Shown: one piece after another, positions 7,222-13,153 of the stretch
How the letters are laid out: the number at the start of each line of letters is the position of its first letter
How positions within the stretch are numbered: position 1 is the first letter of the stretch
Assembly: GCA_026197015.1 (NCBI GenBank)
Contig: JAPHRB010000016.1
Coordinates: forward strand, 1-18,772
DNA length: 18,772 bases
Direction of reading: 5' to 3'
DNA from: Gammaproteobacteria bacterium
GTDB lineage: Bacteria > Pseudomonadota > Gammaproteobacteria > SZUA-229
The notes under the pieces: model-generated
What the model saw: only the letters and a program-made list of their open reading frames with translations
Databases searched by the model: none
Told to the model about the DNA's origin: nothing
Translations under genes and position numbers: made by a program

Positions 7222-7535
7222 CAGAAATTGCCACGCATATATTTTTTCACTACACCTTCATTATCTATATTTTTTACGGATTTATGATTGTTTGAAAAAT
7301 TATAAATCGGTACCCATATCAAAGTGAAATACCAACCGTAACCATAACTTTCAATCGCACCCAGTAAAAAACTTTTCCAGCTGATCCATTCAAAGCCTGG
7401 CAATAATTTTTGCCAGGCCTGATACATGGCGTGTTCTGGAAATAGAAAATCAAAACCTACACATATAATAAAACTGATCATTAAAAATAGGCTTGTGGCA
7501 TGCCCTACAGCAATCAGCGAAATACGATGGTTCAT
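7221..7535 (-). CDS. DUF5676-family small inner-membrane protein
   Basis: A 104-residue protein with two hydrophobic segments (about 10-32 and 55-80). It carries the family signature visible as SLFLMISFIICVGFDFLFP, HAMYQAWQKLLPGFEW and YGYGWYFTLIWVPIYNF. These match the pattern I know as DUF5676, a family of unknown function often encoded near metal-resistance genes. The tail (about 81-104) is charged. AAGGAGAT lies 5 bases before the ATG, and the start overlaps the preceding YHS gene in an ATGA arrangement. The stop overlaps the start of the CBS gene (TGATG). The tight overlaps suggest that the protein works together with its operon partners at the membrane. Confidence 0.85.
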   Translation of the reverse strand: MNHRISLIAVGHATSLFLMISFIICVGFDFLFPEHAMYQAWQKLLPGFEWISWKSFLLGAIESYGYGWYFTLIWVPIYNFSNNHKSVKNIDNEGVVKKYMRGNF

Positions 7536-7810
7536 GATTCATCTCCTTTTAGGTATTTTTCAGGTTCTGACTCAAATTTATCCAGACAATCACACGAACA
7601 GAATCGGAATAAATGTCCTTCATGCATTTTTCCATAACCCTGCTCTTTTTCAACGTTCATACCACATACTGGATCAATATCATTAGGTTTCATGCTATCA
7701 CCGTGCTGGTGATGACCGTGACCACCGTGGATCATATGAGCATCACAGCCAAAACGCATCATTAAATAAAACACGCCGGCAAATATTAAAAATGATAACC
7801 AGCCTTCCAT
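7532..7810 (-). CDS. Membrane-anchored YHS-domain protein with a His-rich linker
   Basis: A 92-residue protein: an N-terminal membrane segment (about 3-20), a His-rich loop (HMIHGGHGHHQHG, about 25-37), then a YHS domain with DPVCGM (46-51), FRFCSCDCLDKF and YLKG. YHS domains bind copper or related metals through these cysteines, and the His loop adds further ligands. It is the first gene of a four-gene operon; GGAGG sits 6 bases before the ATG, the strongest ribosome binding site in the cluster. The region just upstream carries a decayed copA-like YHS frame and a palindromic module also found before copA. A role in copper capture at the membrane or hand-off is inferred. Confidence 0.85.
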   Translation of the reverse strand: MEGWLSFLIFAGVFYLMMRFGCDAHMIHGGHGHHQHGDSMKPNDIDPVCGMNVEKEQGYGKMHEGHLFRFCSCDCLDKFESEPEKYLKGDES

Positions 7811-7828
7811 TTCTACCTCCTATGGGAT

Positions 7829-7981
7829 TTACCCCTTAATTATTACTAATTGATATCTCTGCATTAATAATAAATTATCCATATAACTATAATCTAAATA
7901 TTCAAAGTCATAACCTATCGGGTAGGAAAAATCATCCGTAAACTCCATACCACATATCTCTTGTAAGCAGTAACAAAATAA
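7829..7981 (-). pseudogene. Decayed copy of a copA-like YHS N-terminus
   Basis: On the minus strand a frame ending at TAA 7829-7831 reads CGMEFTDDFSYPIGYDFEY and later MQRY. Aligned to the N-terminus of the copA product in this window (CGMEVT, then YDFKF, then PQRY), CGME.T, Y-D-F (at residues 15-17 from the Cys in both) and Q-R-Y line up, with one four-residue gap. The two downstream YHS cysteines (FCSEFC) are lost and there is no proper start. At DNA level, TATGTGGTATGGAG resembles copA TGTGTGGCATGGAG, and further upstream lies the copy of the copA palindromic module. I infer a degenerate partial duplicate. The match was made by eye. Confidence 0.5.
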
Positions 7982-8001
7982 GATCAAATTCGCTCATAAA
8001 T

Positions 8002-8128
8002 TATAGTTATAGTATATCCAATTACATATATATTAATGCTTACACAAAGATTAAATATATTTAATCTTTGTGTAAGCATTAATAAACATGTTTCATGTAA
8101 TACTGGCCATTAAAATTAAACAGTCTTT
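8002..8128. repeat. 127-nt palindromic module, copy 1
   Basis: This copy aligns without gaps to 15627-15753, upstream of copA. In order it holds the box TATAGTTATAGTATAT (15 of 16 bases shared), 20 bp of spacer, a palindrome whose 40-bp core (8038-8077) is identical in both copies, and a 51-bp flank (41 of 51 identical, including a central ATACTGG). Here the perfect palindrome extends to 54 bp (8031-8084, arms of 27). At the base pair two steps outside the core, copy 2 has C/G where this copy has T/A-type outer pairs, and pairing is kept. The copy lies between a decayed copA-like frame and the EamA gene. Confidence 0.75.
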
Positions 8129-8416
8129 ATGCGCTAAACATTAATACCTAAGGTACATAAACTTGGTGTTGGAGTTAATTAGTATGACATTTTGAATTAT
8201 TGGTGCTTAATTGCATCACTGGTACGTGGTTTATTTATACTTCAATTGAATACACATCCAATAGAGATACTGGCAATAACTTTTCTAGAAGTCTAAAATT
8301 GTGGGGCAGCAAGTAAGTTTACAATAAAACAATAATTAACCCTGAGAGCATTCTCCGATTAACCACAGGGCACAAATACTTAATTATGCTTAGAATCTTA
8401 AATTAAATATATTCAA
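8129..8416. other. Leader region upstream of the EamA gene
   Basis: About 290 bp without a convincing gene. CCCTG (8340-8344) and CAGGG (8366-8370) are inverted arms that enclose GAGAGCATTCTC, a possible small stem before the transporter start. A short plus-strand open frame without a ribosome binding site (about 8200-8317) contains a hydrophobic stretch faintly reminiscent of an EamA segment, but too weak to call. Confidence 0.3.
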
Positions 8417-9391
8417 ATGATAAAGTTATCGAAATCAAATATTTCTGATCAATCATGCGACAGTAAAGGCGGGGCCGCTATTTCCATACGGAACTTAGCT
8501 CAAATTTTGGTTGTCATCATACTATGGGCAATCTGCTACCCGTTGATAACAACAGGACTTGATGCATTTTCTCCATTACATTTTGCCAAGCTGCGCAGTT
8601 TAATCGCTGGTGCTAGTCTTCTTATTGCAGGAATTATACTTAAAAAATCGATTATACCTGAGAAAGCTACATGGCCTGGTCTAGTCATTATTTCATTAAC
8701 TTTTACATCGCTCGGATTTACGGGTATGTTCCTCGCGGGCGGACGCGTCACACCAGGGCTTGCAACAGTCATCGCTAATGTGCAACCCCTGTTAGCCGCT
8801 TTGCTGAGCTATTTTTTTCTTACTGAACGATTAAGCAGAGAAAATGGTTTGGCACTTCTAGTTGGTTTCGTGGGTATTGTGGTAATCGCATATCCTGGGT
8901 TAACTGAGCAATCGTCAAACAGCACACCAGTGGGCATTGGTTTTGTTTTAGTTGGCGCAACCGGTGTAGCAATTGGAAATGTCATACTTAAAAATATTGC
9001 AAATCAAGTTGACCCTCTTATCGCAATGGCATGGATACTTTTAATAGGTGCCATTCCATTAGCCATTGCAGCATCAGTATTTGAACCAGATAACACATTG
9101 CATTGGAACCTGACATCAATTATTAACTTACTAGTCTTGTCAATTTTCGGGACTGCTATGGCTTTTATGTGGTGGCTGGATCTTTTGCGCAGGATAGACT
9201 TAAACGTGTTGAATGCATATACTTTTCTTACACCCGTAGTTGCTTTATTTATCGGCATTCTCTTCTACAGCGAGCAACTTCTTCTGATTGAGTGGTTCGG
9301 GGTTGCTATTATCGTGTTTGGCGTATTCCTTGCCAGCCGTATAAAAAAGGTTACATCTCCAACCTCCATAAAACTCTCAAACACAGAATAA
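8417..9391 (+). CDS. EamA/DMT-family transporter
   Basis: A 324-residue inner-membrane protein with about ten transmembrane segments arranged as two EamA repeats (about 30-160 and 170-308). The first repeat ends LLAALLSYFFLTERL, and the second contains FGTAMAFMWWLDLL and the PVVALFIGILFYSEQL signature. These match the drug/metabolite transporter superfamily, whose members export or import small metabolites. The substrate cannot be told from sequence, and a metal role is not implied by the family. It is one of three genes transcribed rightward in the window and seems to be a single-gene unit. ATG 8417 lacks a visible ribosome binding site. The first ~25 residues are polar and probably cytoplasmic. 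No terminator is evident after the stop. Confidence 0.9.
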   Translation: MIKLSKSNISDQSCDSKGGAAISIRNLAQILVVIILWAICYPLITTGLDAFSPLHFAKLRSLIAGASLLIAGIILKKSIIPEKATWPGLVIISLTFTSLGFTGMFLAGGRVTPGLATVIANVQPLLAALLSYFFLTERLSRENGLALLVGFVGIVVIAYPGLTEQSSNSTPVGIGFVLVGATGVAIGNVILKNIANQVDPLIAMAWILLIGAIPLAIAASVFEPDNTLHWNLTSIINLLVLSIFGTAMAFMWWLDLLRRIDLNVLNAYTFLTPVVALFIGILFYSEQLLLIEWFGVAIIVFGVFLASRIKKVTSPTSIKLSNTE

Positions 9392-9567
9392 AAATGATTT
9401 TTGATTGAGATATAGAAAACCTTCAATAGTTATACTACAACTTTCGGATGTTCTTTGTGGCCATGCATAAACCATGAATGTGAAGCTAGCAAAAAAAACA
9501 AAGTGAAATTAACAATACAATAACAATCATGACTGGTTGTTTATAGTTAATAATCAACGTAGAGGTT

Positions 9568-10188
9568 TTATTCATATGCTCTAGTGGGTCTTATAATTTG
9601 CATAAGCCAAATGAGCACAGAAGGTATAAGCAACCATTGTAAAAATGGCATACCACCAACCTCGATAATCGGTACGATTGGCATCAGTTCTGTATAACCC
9701 CAGGAATTAGTAATACGTGTATTTACGATCTCACTAAAAATGGTGTAGCCCAGGCCGAGTATGGTGAACAAAATAATATTACTCAATGCTGGTGAATAAA
9801 TCCAGCTTCTTGATCGATTCAGCAATGATACAATCCAGAACACACTAATCAAAATTAACATGTCTCCCAATGTGCAGTGTATTAATCCGTAAATGATATA
9901 GCTCCATTCACTTTCATGCCACACAGTATAGAGAGGGAACTGTGCTATCTCCCATAGCAACTGCAACGGCACTGACAGCATTAATAATTGTACTTCCGGA
10001 ATTTTTTTCCATGATTGAATTCGTCTAAATGAAATATTATTTTTAATATTTTCTTCTTTCGAATCTGTTAAAAAAAAGTAGTGCATGAGTAAAATCAAGA
10101 CCAGTAATACGAGAGGTATAAAAAGCACTTTTTCCATCAAATCAAAACAGTTGAAAACTGTAAATTGATGTTTTATAGAATCCATCAT
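9568..10188 (-). CDS. Multi-spanning membrane protein of unknown function
   Basis: A 206-residue protein with about five predicted membrane segments (around 18-40, 68-85, 100-125, 135-155 and 180-200). Conserved-looking polar motifs sit near the membrane: LLWEIAQFPLYTVWHESEW, HCTLGDMLI and IFSEIVNTRITNSWGYTELMP, followed by GGMPFLQWLLIP. His, Glu and Asp within these segments suggest a functional site. I recall similar uncharacterised proteins near metal-efflux genes in other proteobacteria, but cannot give a family name. ATG 10188 has no clear ribosome binding site; the ATG 17 codons later, in front of EKVLFIPLVLL, is a possible alternative start. It lies 70 bp downstream of the APC permease gene and may be co-transcribed with it. 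Confidence 0.7.
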   Translation of the reverse strand: MMDSIKHQFTVFNCFDLMEKVLFIPLVLLVLILLMHYFFLTDSKEENIKNNISFRRIQSWKKIPEVQLLMLSVPLQLLWEIAQFPLYTVWHESEWSYIIYGLIHCTLGDMLILISVFWIVSLLNRSRSWIYSPALSNIILFTILGLGYTIFSEIVNTRITNSWGYTELMPIVPIIEVGGMPFLQWLLIPSVLIWLMQIIRPTRAYE

Positions 10189-10258
10189 ATTTATAAAACA
10201 TCCACTGCAGTAGACTCAGATTAATCGGAAAGTAAGTTGTTGTGACAAGATACGTCAT

Positions 10259-11584
10259 TTAACCCTCCTCCATTTGATATTTTTTCAGATATAACTTTTC
10301 GCCAATGAATATGACCAGTACACCTATCAACGACGCATAGATAACCATCATATCGGTAGAGGCTTTCACCACCAAAAATACACCCAGAATTACCACATCA
10401 AAAATAATCGCTGCGATCAGAATAGCAGCGTTGGCGTTAATTTCTTTACGCAGATAACGAAACACTCCCCAATGTACGGCAATATCCATCAGTAAATAGA
10501 AAATTGCGCCCATCGATGCGATGCGACTTAAGTCGAGAAATATGGTCAGTAATATCGCGATCACTACCGTATAAACCAAAGTGTGTTTATGAATACTACC
10601 GGGCATACCAAAATGACTGTGTGGTACCAGTTTCATATCAGTGAGCATAGCAAGCATGCGTGATACGGCAAATACGCTTGCGATAACACCCGAAATGGTG
10701 GCAACTATCGCTAATACAACAGTGAACCATAATCCGTAATCGCCAAAGGCTGGACGCGCCGCCTGTGCCAGCGCGAAATCTTTTGCTGTTATGATTTCAG
10801 CTAAAGTAAGGTTAGCAGCTACTGCCATAGCAACCAGGAAATAAATAACCACACAAATAGTTATTGAAATTATGATGGCCCGCCCAACATTACGGTGCGG
10901 ATCAATAATTTCCGAACCGCTATTAGTAATGGTGGTAAAGCCTTTATAAGCCAGAATAGCTAATGCCATTGCCGCTATAAAACCTGTAACTGATGTGTCC
11001 GCTACATTCGCAGAGCTAGCCTCAAAAGAAACATCAGCAAACCACAAACCAGCAATAGCAAAAATAATAATACCGCCAATTTTAATAAACGCCATCAGAA
11101 GAGAGAACAGACCAATCATACGATTACCTGAAATGTTCAGCAAAAAGGCAAAAATTAATACAGCCACGCCCAAAGCAGGCACAATCCAACTGCCAGGTTC
11201 AATATCAAATAATTGTACGCTGTAGGTACCGAATGTCCGTGCCACCAGACTTTCATTGATAACCATCGAAAAATACATAAGCAGAGCACCGGCAGCAGTT
11301 ATTGTTCCTCTGCCATAAGCTTTTTGCAGGAACATAGCAATGCCTCCTGCAGAAGGAAAGGCATTGGACATTTTTACGTAGGTGTATGCGCTAAAAGCAG
11401 TGACAACTGCCGCAGCAAGAAAAACAAGTGGGAATATTGAACCTGCGAGTTCCGCAATTTGCCCAGTTAGTGCCAGTATGCCTGCACCGATCATTACGCT
11501 GGTTCCCATGGATACCGCGCCCACAAGTGTCAGACTATTTTCTTTATATTGTGATGATCTATCATTGTGTGAGTGATCTTTCAT
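10259..11584 (-). CDS. APC-superfamily amino-acid/amine permease
   Basis: A 441-residue inner-membrane transporter with about 12 membrane segments. The N-terminus has the APC signature SMGTSVMIGAGILALTGQIA (about 25-44), whose GAG motif belongs to the unwound first helix that binds substrate. Later features also fit the family: FPSAGGIAMFLQKAYG (about 76-91) and LAILAYKGFTTITNSGSEI, the sixth-helix region. The short N-terminal tail (KDHSHNDRSSQ) is cytoplasmic and His-containing. The substrate is probably an amino acid or organic amine, and specificity cannot be read from the sequence. AGAGG lies about five bases before ATG 11584. It lies within a copper gene cluster without an obvious reason and may be linked to the membrane protein gene 70 bp downstream. 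Confidence 0.88.
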   Translation of the reverse strand: MKDHSHNDRSSQYKENSLTLVGAVSMGTSVMIGAGILALTGQIAELAGSIFPLVFLAAAVVTAFSAYTYVKMSNAFPSAGGIAMFLQKAYGRGTITAAGALLMYFSMVINESLVARTFGTYSVQLFDIEPGSWIVPALGVAVLIFAFLLNISGNRMIGLFSLLMAFIKIGGIIIFAIAGLWFADVSFEASSANVADTSVTGFIAAMALAILAYKGFTTITNSGSEIIDPHRNVGRAIIISITICVVIYFLVAMAVAANLTLAEIITAKDFALAQAARPAFGDYGLWFTVVLAIVATISGVIASVFAVSRMLAMLTDMKLVPHSHFGMPGSIHKHTLVYTVVIAILLTIFLDLSRIASMGAIFYLLMDIAVHWGVFRYLRKEINANAAILIAAIIFDVVILGVFLVVKASTDMMVIYASLIGVLVIFIGEKLYLKKYQMEEG

Positions 11585-11859
11585 TATTACCTCTGAGTAA
11601 TGATTAAAGTTCAGTTTTGTCGATGAGATAAATACCTACAATAACCTCGCTAACACTTATACACGATTAAATTAAGACAAAACTACGCACGTTTATAAAA
11701 GTAGCTTCATAAATTTACTGTTAAATTTATCTGCCTGCCCCTCATATAGCACACTAGATATTGCAGCTATTTATTATTAGATGTAGCCATACTAAGGTCG
11801 CCCCGCAAGAGTAAAAATAACTCAACTTCAGAATTTATCTCGAGTCCGTCTCAGCTTAT

Positions 11860-11973
11860 TTACACATGCATCCGTGTTAGTGATTGCATACCACTGACAG
11901 CAAACACTCTCCACTCCCTGGCCAACAGACCTGCACCTACAACCAATAACAGTATCAATACTATAAATTTCAT
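11860..11973 (-). CDS. 37-residue membrane peptide
   Basis: A small gene with a good ribosome binding site: AAGGA lies 7 bases before ATG 11973. The first 18 residues are almost entirely hydrophobic (KFIVLILLLVVGAGLLA), followed by a basic tail (AREWRVFAVSG and on to TRMHV). It looks like a single-pass membrane peptide or an uncleaved signal anchor. I do not recognise it. It lies 66 bp beyond the stop of the Met-rich protein gene on the same strand, so it is probably co-transcribed with it and may work with it. Such small reading frames occur by chance in AT-rich DNA; the combination of ribosome binding site and membrane pattern is why it is included. Confidence 0.45.
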   Translation of the reverse strand: MKFIVLILLLVVGAGLLAREWRVFAVSGMQSLTRMHV

Positions 11974-12039
11974 ATCACAATCCTTAGGACCATCCCTGGC
12001 AATTCGCTTAAAAATAGACTTTATTCCGAGTGAATATAA

Positions 12040-12507
12040 TTATTTATTAAGCCGATGTTTCCTTATTTTATTAGTTTTATTCATTTCCATACTATTCTGC
12101 ATCATCTGTCCCATCATGTCCTGCATCATATCCATGCGATTTTCCATCATCTTCATGTGTTTTTTCATGTCCATGTCCATGTCCATGTCCATCTTCATGC
12201 CCATGCCCTGTTTCTCCTTGCCACCCATCATGCCCATCTTCATATCCTTGCCGCCCATCATCTTCATGCCTTGTTGCATGCTTTTCATGTGTTCTTCAAT
12301 CAGGCGATCACGTTGATCCGGGTTTTTGGTATTTTTAATTTCATTCATTTGCTGCATCATTTTTTTCTTTTGCTGCTGCATATTGCCCATGTCACCTTGC
12401 ATGGTCTTGTCTCCTGCTTTATTGGCATGCTGTGCATCTTCAGCATGAATAGCTGACAAGGGTAGAATGTATATCGCTGCTGTAAGTAATATAAGTTTAG
12501 CGTTCAT
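12040..12507 (-). CDS. Met-rich periplasmic copper/silver-binding protein
   Basis: From ATG 12507 this is a 155-residue protein. AGAGGA lies 6 bases upstream; the longer frame to 12540 has no such site. A signal peptide (NAKLILLTAAIYILPLSAIHA) exports it. The mature part has a helical linker with Gln/Lys/Met repeats, then a very Met-rich region including KMGMMGGKEKQGMGMKMD and an MD repeat, and further Met-rich helices such as MENRMDMMQDMMGQMMQ. Methionine sulphur binds Cu(I) and Ag(I), so a periplasmic metal sponge or carrier role is likely, as in other Met-rich copper proteins. No enzyme domain is seen. A tandem hexamer encodes the MD repeat. A His-rich reverse-strand frame in the same DNA is only the mirror of the ATG codons. 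Confidence 0.8.
   Translation of the reverse strand: MNAKLILLTAAIYILPLSAIHAEDAQHANKAGDKTMQGDMGNMQQQKKKMMQQMNEIKNTKNPDQRDRLIEEHMKSMQQGMKMMGGKDMKMGMMGGKEKQGMGMKMDMDMDMDMKKHMKMMENRMDMMQDMMGQMMQNSMEMNKTNKIRKHRLNK
12166..12192 (+). repeat. Tandem hexamer within the Met-rich gene
   Basis: Four perfect copies of CATGTC (12166-12189) and a following CAT encode the Met-Asp repeat on the minus strand. The unit is 6 bp, so slippage changes the number of Met-Asp pairs without breaking the frame. Confidence 0.85.
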
Positions 12508-12540
12508 GATTATTCCTCTTTTCATCTGATTTACCAACAC

Positions 12541-12919
12541 GGTTTCTGTAACCTGTTTTAATTAAAAACAGTTACTAGAATCATCTAGTAGAACTCCTTA
12601 ATTTTCGAACACTTACCCCATTCCTTTCGGGTAAATTAAAATAGCATTTCAATCAGTTTCAACCTGTTTTATATTACGCGTTCAATACCGAGACTCCAGT
12701 TAAAAAATAGTATGTGCTTATCGGCAATACTGAATCAGGATGACACAGATACCAGCATGCAAAATTCCGTATGTTGTTCTTTAACGTATCCAATTTTGAT
12801 GGCGGGATATCCGCTGTAATATTTCTATAATTTTAAACATCTATTGCCTAAAATTTAACACATTAAATTATGAAAAAACCACTCACTTTTATCAGTTAAT
12901 TTTCATTACGGTTGTCAAT
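12541..12919. promoter_or_regulatory. Upstream region of the Met-rich gene with tandem dyads
   Basis: This 379-bp gap holds no gene. Three inverted repeats lie in its left part. GTAAC.TGTTTT (12548-12559) pairs with AAAACAGTTAC (12565-12575), with one bulged base. TACTAGA (12573-12579) pairs with TCTAGTA (12584-12590). TTACCC and GGGTAA near 12613-12634 form a dyad with a 10-bp centre. They precede the Met-rich gene on the minus strand and could be operator sites, as in metal-responsive MerR-type promoters. No clear -10/-35 pair was found. Confidence 0.35.
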
Positions 12920-13138
12920 TTAGCTATTCAGTTCTTTGTGCCTGTGCTTATATTCGTCCTCATTAATTTCACCGCGCGCATAACGTTTTTCCAAAATCAT
13001 AATCGGACTTTCATCATGCGAACTATTTGATTTTTTATCTGTAGTGCGCAACATTTTTATTACAAGATAAATGAGTACAATCCAGAATACCCACATGAAC
13101 ATACCACCAAAAACTACCCAGCCATCATGATTAAACAT
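12920..13138 (-). CDS. Small SHOCT-domain membrane protein
   Basis: A 72-residue protein with one membrane segment (about 8-29: FGGMFMWVFWIVLIYLVIKM). A polar linker follows, then a C-terminal SHOCT motif (ILEKRYARGEINEDEYKHRHKEL, split as ILEKRYARGEI and NEDEYKHRHKEL). SHOCT domains are short helical pairs found at the C-termini of many small membrane proteins, with a presumed role in protein or nucleic-acid interaction. AAGGA lies 8 bases before ATG 13138, and the start lies 15 bp after the copA stop, so it is co-transcribed with copA. Small membrane proteins next to copper ATPases may help in copper delivery, but this is inferred. Confidence 0.85.
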   Translation of the reverse strand: MFNHDGWVVFGGMFMWVFWIVLIYLVIKMLRTTDKKSNSSHDESPIMILEKRYARGEINEDEYKHRHKELNS

Positions 13139-13153
13139 AGTTAATTTCCTTTG

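Noticed and set aside
8200..8317. Possible EamA gene remnant upstream of the intact transporter
   Set aside because: Only a faint hydrophobic resemblance over about 25 residues, with no start and no conserved motif.
12055..12456. 133-codon plus-strand His-rich open frame inside the Met-rich gene
   Set aside because: The histidines are just reverse-strand CAT codons of the methionine codons. There is no ribosome binding site, and the minus-strand protein has a signal peptide and a family-like pattern.
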